The notes under the pieces were generated by a model. The model was not told the origin of the DNA. It worked only from the letters and a program-made list of their open reading frames with translations, and did not search any database. Below are positions 49,176 through 59,559 of a stretch of DNA of 64,000 bases, piece after piece. Position 1 is the first letter of the stretch. Each line of letters begins with the position of its first letter. The stretch spans positions 13,509,661 through 13,573,660 of the forward strand of contig HG738137.1 of NCBI GenBank assembly GCA_000499405.2, written 5' to 3'. The stretch comes from Onchocerca volvulus. Its lineage: Eukaryota; Nematoda; Chromadorea; Rhabditida; Onchocercidae. Made by a program: the position numbers and the translations under genes.

Positions 49176-50257
49176 CGTTGCGGGACGTTTTCGGAATTGA
49201 TACCTCAATGAAAGAAGAAATTGAACAAAATTAAAAATTAATTTTCGCTTTGCAAAATCTGCCATAACTTTCAAAAGAATATTTTCTAGCAATGAATTTT
49301 GCTAAAAAAATTAGATAGTATATTTTTGAATGTTTTATTAAGTGACTCAAGAATAACTGTTTAATTTTTTCAAAGCAAATATACAACTAAATGTATCATT
49401 TGAGTTTTTTTAAAACACACTATATTGTTAGCAATAATATACTAAAAAACTTTTTCTGTAAGTATGTTTCCCGAAACCTTTTCAAATTCATCATTTTTTT
49501 ATCGTTTTTGTAAGCTTTCATAAACTTTTTATTAATTATACATATGCATTGTAATTAAATAATCAAGCTCCTATACATGCAAAATCGGCTAAAAAATCTT
49601 ATAGATCTCCACATTTCATTAATTTATCACTCAAAGTCTCGTATAGTTTATACCCTGATGATATCAGTCTAGCAATAATATTGTGTCTTCCTGACAGTAA
49701 AATTGGTTTCTGATCTGTTGATTCCACTTTTAGAGTGGAGAGTATTGTCATAATTGGAATAAAGGAATTTGAATAAAATTGTCACTCCCAATCTGTACTG
49801 CGAATAAGTTGAATGTTAATATAACTTCCAATGAATCATTTTAAATTCAAATATTTATTTCAAAAAAATAGAAGAGCAATATTTGAAATACTGTTAATAT
49901 GACAATTCTAACATGTTTTTTGTTAAATGGTTGCTACAGAACTCAATTAGAATACCACTTAATATCTGTGAAGGTGAATCATTGAGAGCTAATACAAAAA
50001 AGAAATTTCAGTTCTTAACAAAAAATTTGAATATTAAATATGATTAGATTTCATAAGGCAAAAATATTTATAACGTAATCCGCTCCTGAAATTTTATGTG
50101 AGTTATTATTTGGATTGATTAACTTTCTACTACCCAAGTAGATTTTTAATTTTTGTTGCTCCGAGATAAAACTTGTGAACGATATTGCTTCAAATGCACG
50201 TGTTTGGTGCCAGACATGTGTAATTAGAATAAAATAGTACGAGAAAACAACACAATA
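49176..50257. other. 5' region of the peptide gene and direct repeat copy B
   Basis: A possible trans-splice acceptor (TTTCATTGAG) lies about 26 nt upstream of the ATG at 49175. Beyond it is the direct repeat copy at 49455-49825, then AT-rich sequence up to the BEL/Pao remnant. No other gene seen. Confidence 0.5.
49455..49825. repeat. diverged direct repeat, copy B
   Basis: Second copy of the 46285-46660 repeat, same orientation; see that entry for shared landmarks. The two copies flank the small secreted peptide gene. Their divergence is high, so they are old. Confidence 0.75.
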
Positions 50258-51540
50258 ATGGTCAAGATGACAAAACATAACGCAAAAGGAAATCGAACAT
50301 TGGAGTTTAAGAAAAGATCAGAATGGAAATGGAAGTTGCATTGCAAGACTGAGAAGGACCATGTTCAAACTGAGGATTTTCCATGCTTCATCAATAAAGG
50401 AAAGTTTGCGGAATTAATTGCAAAACATTATCATGGAAAATCATTTCATGTGAGCGTGCACTACACCTGGAGTAAGATGAGACAATGGTATTGAATTCCG
50501 AACGGTCAGGCATATATTAAGCAAATTTTGAGAAAGATTTGTAAATGTTGCACTGTTTGGGTGGCTACGCCATTTGAACAACCGGGTTTTCCTGTTTATC
50601 TCACTGCTAGAGTTACGGCGGCGCGACCATTTGAACAATTGATGCAGGTTATTTGTACCAATCATAATAATGGAGAATCATGCCAAAATAAAACGATGAA
50701 TAACTTTGTTCACATGTTTGGCCACTAGAGCAGTGCACCTTGAAGTAATGGAAACGATGTCTACTGAACAATGCATACAAGCATTTAGAAAATTTATAAG
50801 TCGAAGAAAACAACCGAAGCATATAATTTCCGATAATCTTATAACAGCTTTTAAATTACTGATAGAATTAAGCAGAACGGAAAGTGAAACCATGGAATGA
50901 GAATTCATTACTTCAGGCGTTCCTTGACAGGGCGGCGTTTATGAAAGAATGATTGGAGCAATTAAAAGATCCGTGAGAAGAACAGTAAGCACAAAGCTTC
51001 TGCAGAATTAATAATTTAAGTCATGGAATTTGAAGCGATTATCAACGAAAGACCTTTGGTAGATATCGAAGAGATGGGTATGATGTTAAAACCTGGGGAT
51101 TTTTTGTATCCAGGATCAGGTCGAAGAGAATAATTAATAGAAGGTAAGGATTACAGCAGAAAACACATCAGTATATAATCACATGCAAAGGACTTCATCA
51201 CTTATGGAAAGTATGGTGAAAAGAATATTTAGAAGAGTCAAGAAAACGAGCTCAACGTAAACATCGAGGACCTCGCAGACGAATTCGACAAGAATCAGAG
51301 ATACATGAGCTGGTGTTATCGAAAGGAGATTGCCCTAGAAATATTTAGAATATAGGAAGGGTCCATAGACTCATAAAGGGTGAGGATGGTATATGCCGAT
51401 CAGCCAGCTGTAAGAATAGCTGATGGAAACAAGCTACTGAGAGCATTGGGGCATCTCTATCGTTTGGCGATCTCTGACGGAAAACAAAGTCTAAATGATC
51501 GTTCGCCTCGGGTGTCGCTGAAATAGTGAGGAGGATCATA
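50258..51540 (+). mobile_element. decayed BEL/Pao LTR retrotransposon, integrase part
   Basis: Broken frames recover BEL/Pao integrase text: SKMRQWY then IPNGQAYIKQILRKICKCC (zinc-binding region), FTCLATRAVHLEVMETMSTE, RKFISRRKQPKHIISDN (catalytic core), GGVYERMIGAIKRSVRRT, VMEFEAIINERPL, and near the end ADGNKLLRALGHLYRLAIS followed by LNDRSPRV. Several stops and frameshifts; reverse transcriptase, protease and gag are absent and no LTR pair was found. A non-functional 3' fragment. Confidence 0.85.
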
Positions 51541-52689
51541 GAAAAGTGATTTCTTTGTTTTAAATGAAATAATTTCAATCCTTGATGGTTCTATGAAATT
51601 TATTTTTTTTGTTTCAAACAAATTACTTTGTTTTATATGGCTTTGTCAAGTAGCTTTAGCTTGCTTTATGGCTCTGTCAAATAACTTTAACCCTTTTTTA
51701 TGCTATTGTAAATCATACCACAGAAGTGCTCTCTCATGCGCTAACAAAGATAAACTTTCTCATGCTACGGAAACGCTTCTTTGTGGATCATTTTAAATGA
51801 AAGCTAGCAAAGAGTGCAATTGGATGCTCCGCCTCGGATATTTGAAGTCTCCTCTTATTCATTATCTCCTTTTTTTCATATCGATAAATCGTCATTTAAA
51901 TTGTTTTATGGATATAATTGTTTGTAATTGTTGCTTACGTTATCGTGTTATGTAAATTTTTGTAATAAAGGTTCATTTGCTCAGATTTGAGATACCCCAA
52001 AGTTGTCAAAACATTCGAAATGTTTGCTCTCTCAAAATTTAAGCAATTAGATATTTGGTTTGTTTTATCTTAAATCTCTTTCGAGAGAATTGTTTTAATA
52101 ATCTTTGCGCTAGATTAATTGTATAATTATATCTTAAACTCATTTCCGATAATATATCAACTGTTAAAATCTCACAAATTCAGTCTAACTATTTCTCAAG
52201 CTCATTTCCGGTAATATATCAATTGTTAAAATCTCACAAATTAGTCTAATTATATCTTAAATTCACTTCCGACAATACATCAATTGTTACAATCTTGTAC
52301 TAATTACACGTTAGTTTAATTAAATCTTAAATTATCTCTTGTTAAATCGAAATTTTTTGTTCGTTGCAATATGCCACTCCTATTCCAAACTACTATATAT
52401 ATTCAGTCTGCTGGATCAGAATTGTTATCTTCGTTATCAAATTTTATCGATAGTAGAAACCTTCAATCTCACTCTCCGAAAACCCCCCCACCCCTTTTTT
52501 TTTTCACATTTCATTTTATTTACGTTGATTGCTTTATAATATTGCTTATTGTGTTGGATGAAATATTTATTTTTACCCCTTCTTTACAATCGTCATCTAA
52601 TTGAACATCCCCAAATCCCCGACAAAAGTTTCGACAGCAATACGATAAAAAACGAGAACCCTTAATCATTTTCACGGTTAAGAAGATCG
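51541..52689. other. non-coding stretch after the BEL/Pao remnant
   Basis: May include a degraded 3' LTR: an AATAAAGGTTCATT poly(A)-signal-like site stands at about 51963. It also has the 61-bp tandem repeat at 52136-52335 and a pyrimidine tract of C and T runs at about 52485-52505. No gene. Confidence 0.45.
52136..52335. repeat. 61-bp tandem repeat, three diverged units
   Basis: Units start near 52137, 52198 and 52259, each with CTCATTTCCGATAATATATC or a close variant, then AATTGTTAAAATCTCACAAA, then a TAGTCTAAT-like end and ATCTTAAA. Confidence 0.85.
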
Positions 52690-54030
52690 GTGACATGGAG
52701 AATTGAATCTTCGCACATGTTCTACAGCAGGTGCTTTGTCAGCATCAATAACAATTTTGTGTGTATTAGATAGCATCATGTCAACTGCTTTATTGAACAA
52801 ACGTACTAAATTGTTTTTTCATGAAGGTGCTGCTGCAGTTGAGAAACGATGGATTTTTTTATGTCGTTATAAATTCTGCGGCGTGCATCCAATTCATCAT
52901 TGTTATCACCGATGAAATATATTTGTAGGATTTCATGTGGACGATTTGGGAACGGTGGCAGGAAGATAAATCATAATAAATTTGTTCTTTCAATTTGAAA
53001 GGTGGCATGAATTGAGCTGTTATGATTTGTGCGCTGAACGACGTCATTTGCTTTGATTCGACAGTATATCCGGCAAACAAAGTTTTTAATGGCTCTGGCG
53101 AATTCCCAAGTTGAGACAGTTTAATTTTGCAGCGGCGCAAACATTCCTTTCGTTTCCCTCTTAAATTTCAGAACTTGCAAAAGGATACACTTAAGTCATA
53201 GTACCGATGAAAACACGCCAGCAGAAAACATAATAATCAGCTGGATTGTATTGGAATGCAGGCGATTTAATCGCATGATTCTGAGCACGGAGTCATGTTT
53301 GACGCTAATCTGCTGTTTATCATTGACTCTTTCAGCCACTCTCAGCTGTGTTCACAACCGTGTATCCTGAAGCCTGGTTGCATATCGCTTTGAACACATT
53401 TGAGCCATTCTTTGTCTTTTTCGCTCGTTCGCTAATGAGCATTCTTCGTTAGTTTGATTTACAATTAATCGTCGCATTGCTTTCGCTGCGCGGATGCGAA
53501 ACCTAAATTTGATCTCTTGTGATACATTATTTGGATAAACTAAAGTAGATCGATTGCACCTGAGCTGTCTTCGAAATTATTTGAGAATATCTCAACAAAT
53601 TGATCACTGGACCATTCATTCCTTTGTTGCCTGTAGAGAAGAATAGCAAACCTTGATTTTCGATTTGCTGCTATTGCTGCGTCGATGTATGTGATTGTAA
53701 AACTATCGTTATTCCGGTGTAGAAATTTCGAATCGGACTCTAACTTGAATTGTCAGGTTTTTGCTCGAAACCTGAACTGATTCTGCTCCAAAACTCGGTA
53801 TTAAATCTTTTCGAGGTTCCTCTTCCTTTTTTGAACTCCAACATGTCGCCTTATGATTGGTCGACCTTACTTTGTTTATCTGTTAGTCGAGGCGTTTTGG
53901 CAGGAAACATGTTTATCCTTTCGGAAAGGTTCTAGGAAAAAGTAGATATATCCATTTGGAAACACGCGCCTATTCGAGTGCAACATTATATCAGATCTTC
54001 AAAGCAATCGGTGAAGAACTTGCTACGTTG
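52690..54030 (-). mobile_element. decayed Helitron, N-terminal Rep part
   Basis: On the minus strand, in changing frames, Helitron N-terminal text is visible: NEECSLANERKRQRMAQM, VNDKQQISVKHDSVLR, then SSIHATFQ, LPPFPNRPHEILQIYFIGD, NDELDARRRIYNDI, and SIVSQLQQHLHEK. Frameshifts and stops are frequent. The segment at about 53850-53945, read on the minus strand, is similar in DNA to 40880-40960 of the other Helitron remnant (shared GGACAAACATGTTT/GGATAAACATGTTT and CAATCATAAGGC), so both belong to one family. The helicase half is missing here. Confidence 0.75.
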
Positions 54031-54950
54031 TATCAAAAGCCGCAACTAATATTTACATTTTTATTTACATAAATATTATGTATAGACGAATTGCTGTTGA
54101 TGTGAAAATCGTTTAGTTTCCAATCATTTATTTCCGGCTTTAATTTAAATATGATAAGATTCCTTGTATTTTATAAATTAATAGGTTGGTAATTTATAGA
54201 CTTTTTTATTGTTTTATCAATTCCATCAATTTACTGAAGCAACTGGAAATTTAAACCAGCAAAAATATTAATTAATTCAGATTGAAAAAAAAAAGTATTC
54301 AGTAAGTTGAAATAAACAATGAAATTACAGGTTTCTTTTTCAAGCAATTTTAAGTTTAATTTGCTTTAATGATTAATATCTGCAATTTAAGTGACATTAA
54401 AAATGAAAATAAATACGATAATCCAGAATTAAACAATAATGCTTTGCAAAAGTTATTTGTACAATAGATATTTCGAAGGTAAAATTATTTATTCGTTTAA
54501 ATTATTAAAATTCAAATTGTTATTAATTATTTTCAATTTAAGTCTGTGCAAATTCTTAAAATTGATGAAAAAATATTCACATATGATAAGCTACCTGTAA
54601 AATTGTTTCCTAAGATAAGAAATTACTGGCCATTCATAGAATAAAATTAAATATCAAGAATTGACTTGTTTTAGTTCTTGCATTTCTTTTTTTTTTTTGC
54701 GCAATTCTTCCAGAATCGTTCGACCTGCAAGAAATTTTTGATGATATATACCAAAAAAAAATTACGATATTTATTACTATCTGAAATCACTCCTTTGGTT
54801 TGTTAATGAAACTGGAGAATTAATCAAAACATTTTAATGAATTGCTTATGTTACGAAAAGCTTTCTAAAAAAAAAAACCATAAGAATCACAGTTGATGAC
54901 CAGTTTAATTTTTAAATAATTCTAAATGAGGCAAAGAACAACAGTCATAC
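54031..54950. other. 3' flank of cytidine deaminase
   Basis: No gene recognised. A minus-strand acceptor (TTTCTTGCAG, exon beginning at about 54727) could pair with the donor that overlaps the CDA stop codon and would define a 3' UTR intron. Confidence 0.4.
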
Positions 54951-55703
54951 CTAATGCTTCAAATCCTTTGATGTAAAAGACACTGGCAGCAGCTGTGAGA
55001 GTTGCATTTCTAATCGTTTATTGGATGTTGAAGACGTCATTATTACCTGTAAAATATAATTGATCAATTAATGACAATGCTTTTTAACTTTTCATTAGAA
55101 ATAACTCTTAAAGAATTGATATCATATTTGGTTATGCTATATAAGCAAAACATTTTGAAGACTATTTGTTGGATCATTCGACTAAAACAAGTGTGTAATT
55201 TGAATTTGAATGTGAAAAAGAGAGAATTGATACCTTCATGTCACCAAATTCAATAAGAAATTGTCGACAAAAACCGCAAGGAGAACTGGGCTCAGTTGGC
55301 GCTGCGCAAACTGCAATTGCTTCAAATTCACGATATCCTTCCGCTACGGCTCGAACTACTGCACTTCGTTCCGCACATATCGTTCCACCGTATGATGCAT
55401 TCTCTACATTTCCTGTAATCTTTTCAGCAAATTAGAGAGATAAGAATTATCAATTCATTATAATAAAAATAGTGGATTTGACAGGGATAATAAGGATTTG
55501 CAAATAGATCAGTAAAATTACAACGCCATAATTAATTTTGAATTTCTGAAGGATTTCTGGAGAAGAAAATAAATACCTCCTGTTATCACTTTGCCATCTT
55601 TGGTTAGCAAAGCAGCGCCTACAGCAAAATTGCTATAGGGACAGTAGGCTCGACGCATGGCAATTTGGGCGGCACCAACTAAGACATCTATGTTGGTACT
55701 CAT
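54951..55703 (-). CDS. CDA: cytidine deaminase
   Basis: Pyrimidine salvage enzyme that converts cytidine and deoxycytidine to uridine and deoxyuridine; soluble tetramer in the family. Three exons: 55703-55577, 55412-55234, 55046-54951, phases 0/1, 1/0, 0/stop; 133 residues, slightly shorter than the human enzyme. N-terminal AYCPYSNFAVGAAL is the substrate-binding signature. Zinc ligands are Cys55 in TICAERSA (with Glu57 as proton shuttle) and Cys88 and Cys91 in SPCGFCRQF. The C-terminus QLSQLLPVSFTSKDLK matches the family end. An acceptor (AAATTACAG) 2 nt before the ATG suggests trans-splicing. The TAG stop is directly followed by GTATGA, a good donor, so a 3' UTR intron is possible. All catalytic residues present; expected to be active. 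Confidence 0.95.
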
Positions 55704-58641
55704 CTCTGTAATTTATATATTTATTTTCCAAAAAAAGGCAGAGGATAGTTTTTGGATATTCACTATTTGCATTAAATGAAATATTCAATTTAAGCTCTTT
55801 TTTTTTATTTGAAAACATTATTTTGTATTCGATGACATAATCGTTAATAATCCGAAGAATATTTAGCTAAATATTATTCATGTCAAATCACCGTGAAGAG
55901 ATTATATATTTTTCATTACAGAAAAAAGTCTTGAATTAATCCTTGCTGAAATATCACTAGCTTAGATTGTTTGATGTTAAATAATTTTATTAATATCGAA
56001 ATATTAAATATTACCTCAAAATAATGAGAAATTTCAATAAAAAGTTCCATTTTTATCAATTGTATTATTTAAAAGTAACAATTATTAAACTAAAAAAAAA
56101 AATTGAAAAAGAAAAAAGTGTTTGGATTGATATGTTTTTTGTTAACAATAAAACTAAAAAATAAAAAATAAATAAAGCGATCGGGTTAGTATTTGTATCA
56201 TGTTCTTTAATAAGTCATTTTTTTAGTATTTGGATCATTTTCTTCGGAAGTAGCATTGATTGTCGTGAAAGTAATTTTTGAAATATTTTTTATTGGAGAT
56301 TGGAACTTGATGCAGATAAACTTATTATGTAATGAAATCCTTATTATGACAAATTTTATTCGCCGCAACAATTTTACGCTGAATTGATGAGTTTCGATAA
56401 TACAATCAATAATTTGTACTTTCGTTCAATATCAGGGAAATTATCTGAGGATTATTGGTAATGGAAATTGATAGCGTTTTATGAAGTTTGGAAAACGCCG
56501 CTCGTCGAATATCGAATCAAAGCAAAGAACTGAATGTTTCCGTTTAACAGATTTAAAAATAATTTTCGCTGAAATTGTTTACTACATCTGTATCCAAGAA
56601 GAATTTACAACCACGTTAACTTGTAAAGCAAAGAAAGTCAATCTTCTTTTCTTTTAGAACGTATTAACTTTAATACAAAGATAACTATAGGATAATTTGC
56701 AACTTAGTAACATAACACAACAGAAAGTCTATTTAATCTATGTCATCATGGCATAACACAATTTACAACATGTTACTTACAGTGTAAAGATCAAGAGCTT
56801 AGTTATATCAAAGTGTTTCTGTAATATAAAGATCTTTGGTTCTTTTATCGTATCTATATTCATAAAAATAATTCGGTTGTTCCGATATCGGTGATTTTAA
56901 TGTTTTTCAAAATAAAATACTTTTTTTTCTTTTTTGTTCAAGTTGTTTAGTGCTACTATAATGAATGCAATTCAAGTGATATAATAATATGAATAATATT
57001 GTTATTTTTATTGCTTTTAATTAAAATTACTATGATAAAATTTATTTTTACCAAGAAACAACGCCTTCTTCAAATTTTTACCACTATTGTTTTAATACAA
57101 CTTAGTAACAATATAATTAATATATCATGATATCAATTATTCCTAATTATATGTTATTCTATAATTTCGGTTCATGCATGAATTGTGGAAATGCAACATC
57201 AATCGTTAGGTCATGCTGTTGAGAAATTAATTTCATTCCATAGTGAGTTTATGAGAGTTACATAAAATGAGATTGGTAAATTTTGTGTCAAATAATGAGA
57301 TTTGGATCGGTTTATGGCAAATAATCACATCTAGTTTAGCATTGAATTGATAAAGTCAGTATAGAATGGACTAGATTAATAAAGAATAATGAGGATGTAA
57401 TTCTAAATATCTAAAATTTGCAACTCTGTTTGATTGGACCAAAATAATTGTGACATTGTCGATATGAGCTTAACAAATATCAGATGATTACATGTCAGGT
57501 AAACAAATTCTAAGTCAAATTATATCTACATTCAAGCCAGACAGTATTCGGCCTAGCAGAATTTTTATTTTTTAGGTAATAATAAAATTTGATATTTCAC
57601 AATGAGAATTGAGAAATATCTAAATCGAAATAAATTCATGAACCTAGTAAATAAGTCAGTAATTCATTGTTTTCTTAATCTGATCCATGTATTGAATTAA
57701 ATAGTTCAAAATAATTCGACCAAATTAAATGAATTGAAGTTCCGATGTTAGTTTGATTTAAAGCCAAGTTGCATTATCTATGAATGAATTTTAGGATCTT
57801 AAAACAGACTGATCAAATGATTGTTTTAGTTAGTTTTTCTTCTTCTTTTCTTTATTCAAACTTTTACGAACAGAAGTAATTAATTAAAAAACTATTGCTA
57901 CTTATGTCGGAGTAGTATTAACAGAAAAAAAAAAAAGAAAAAATTCTATAAATCACATTATCCCCCCCTTATATCATTATTTATTTGCTTCAAACTTTTT
58001 TCTTAATTACGTCATTCTCTTCATATTTTCTTACTGTAACACATTATCTTCATTTTTTAATTATTATTAAGTATTTGCGAGAATATTTATTGCTTTTTTG
58101 TTTCTTTTAATTTAAAATATTTCAACTAAATTAAATGATGGCTTTTAGCTATTAATCGGCACAAATCTAGCTTATAAAAAAAATTTTATCATAAAATCTT
58201 AAATTCCCATCTTTAAATTAAAAAAAAATTTATGAGTTTAAAATTTGCAATTTTTGCAATTGCAAAGTATTAATTCGTCTAATTCCTTACATATGTGATG
58301 AAATATATGGTATACATGTATATGTATATTTGTTTAGTTTCGATATTTTTTTTTTCTTTTCTCCGTAACAATTTGTAAATAGCTAAAATATTTTTGCGTA
58401 TCATAAAATTATCAAAAATGGAATTTAAATTTAAAATGAATCAAATTTCGCATAAGAATAAATAAGAATGCAATTTTCAAAATGAAAACGCAATTTCGAG
58501 TTTTTTCTTTTTTTTTTTATTTTTTTGATAGAAAATACGAATAAACCATCCATTAAAAATATTAATCGGTAAAAAAATGGAAATCTTTGAAATGACGAAC
58601 AGATTCTTAGTTTCAATAATGTCATTTCACTAAAAGTTTCA
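55704..58641. other. intergenic, no gene seen
   Basis: AT-rich sequence between the divergent CDA and the next + strand gene. It contains the dispersed repeat copy at 55805-55900. No exon with convincing codon content was found. Confidence 0.55.
55805..55900. repeat. dispersed repeat, copy 2 of 2
   Basis: Matches 45920-46015 in the same orientation (ATTTGAAAACATTATTTTG to CACCGTGAAGAG). It lies within about 100 bp upstream of the CDA ATG, so it may overlap its promoter. Confidence 0.8.
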
Positions 58642-58650
58642 GTTTCAACC

Positions 58651-59559
58651 ATGTCACAGTCAGGTAGTCCACGTTCCTTATCAATTACATACGAAGAAGC
58701 AATGTCCGAAAAAGTTTACTTTCATTCTTTTATCATTAGAATTAATTTTATCTAATTAAATTGTAATGAATGAAAAATTGAATTGAAAATTCCAAATTGT
58801 CTATTTAAAAATATTAAATTATTTTATTTGTTAGAGTGTATCGTAGTTGCAAACACATACATCTGGTAATTTAACTAACAAAAGGCAAAGTAACAAAACG
58901 ATTATATTAATGAATTAATTGGTCAATTTTTCTTTTTGTTTAAATAAGAATTGATAGTAATGATAATTGCATATTTTATTTATTTATGCTTTTAAAAATT
59001 CATGATTTTCGAACAAAAAATTCCATTTTTTTATTTTACATCCAAATTGAACAAGCAATTATTCCTAATTTAGTGGTTAAATAAGAACTTGTAGCAAAAG
59101 CAGGCATTGGAAAACATTGAAGTGATAGGTGAAAATGATAATATGGCGGCAGAGTCGGTAACAAATTTAATTCCGCTTAATGCACGGACAAATGAACAGT
59201 TGAAAAAAGATTTTGATGGATGGAAATCATCCGGTAAGCATTACCGGAAAGCATCTTATGGTGCTCATGCAAGTTTCCGGCTTAGAATGCTTCAGGAACA
59301 ACGCATACAACCCGTATGGATTCATTTACGTCAATTTTCATCTTTACCATATGCTTTTATTAATTGTCCCAAAATTAGATAGCATAAAATACAATCGTTG
59401 AATGAATTTAACAAAAATTTAATTTGTTATTTTTATAGAGTTTTATAACAAAAATACCCAGCATACGACGACAAAAATTAGACGAATTACAACATGGCGA
59501 TTTGAATAAATCCAAATTTGCATTATATGCCGTACAAAATGGACATGAATTATTTGCCG
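58651..59559 (+). CDS. unrecognised protein, 5' exons
   Basis: Three exons in phase: 58651-58713 (donor AAA|GTTTAC), 59104-59313 (acceptor AAGCAG, donor CCC|GTATGG) and 59439-59559 (acceptor TTATAG, donor G|GTAAGT, phase 1). They encode 131 residues plus one base. A TTTCAG acceptor 8 nt before ATG 58651 suggests trans-splicing. Visible text: SPRSLSITYEEAMSEK, NLIPLNARTNEQLKKDFDGW, HYRKASYGAHASFRLRMLQE, SIRRQKLDELQHGDLNKSKF and ALYAVQNGHELF. It is hydrophilic with no signal peptide, possibly a cytosolic N-terminus. Continuations in phase exist at 60425 (VPINKEESSAKDERM) or 60676 (DAMMTFKVLFA then stop at 60709-60711), but neither is certain. Family unknown. Confidence 0.65.

Noticed and set aside
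54951..55046. second frame in CDA exon 3 reading NATLTAAASVFYIKG and running through the donor into the next possible exon
   Set aside because: It looks protein-like but has an in-frame stop just upstream and no start, while the other frame matches the cytidine deaminase C-terminus and follows exon 2 in phase.
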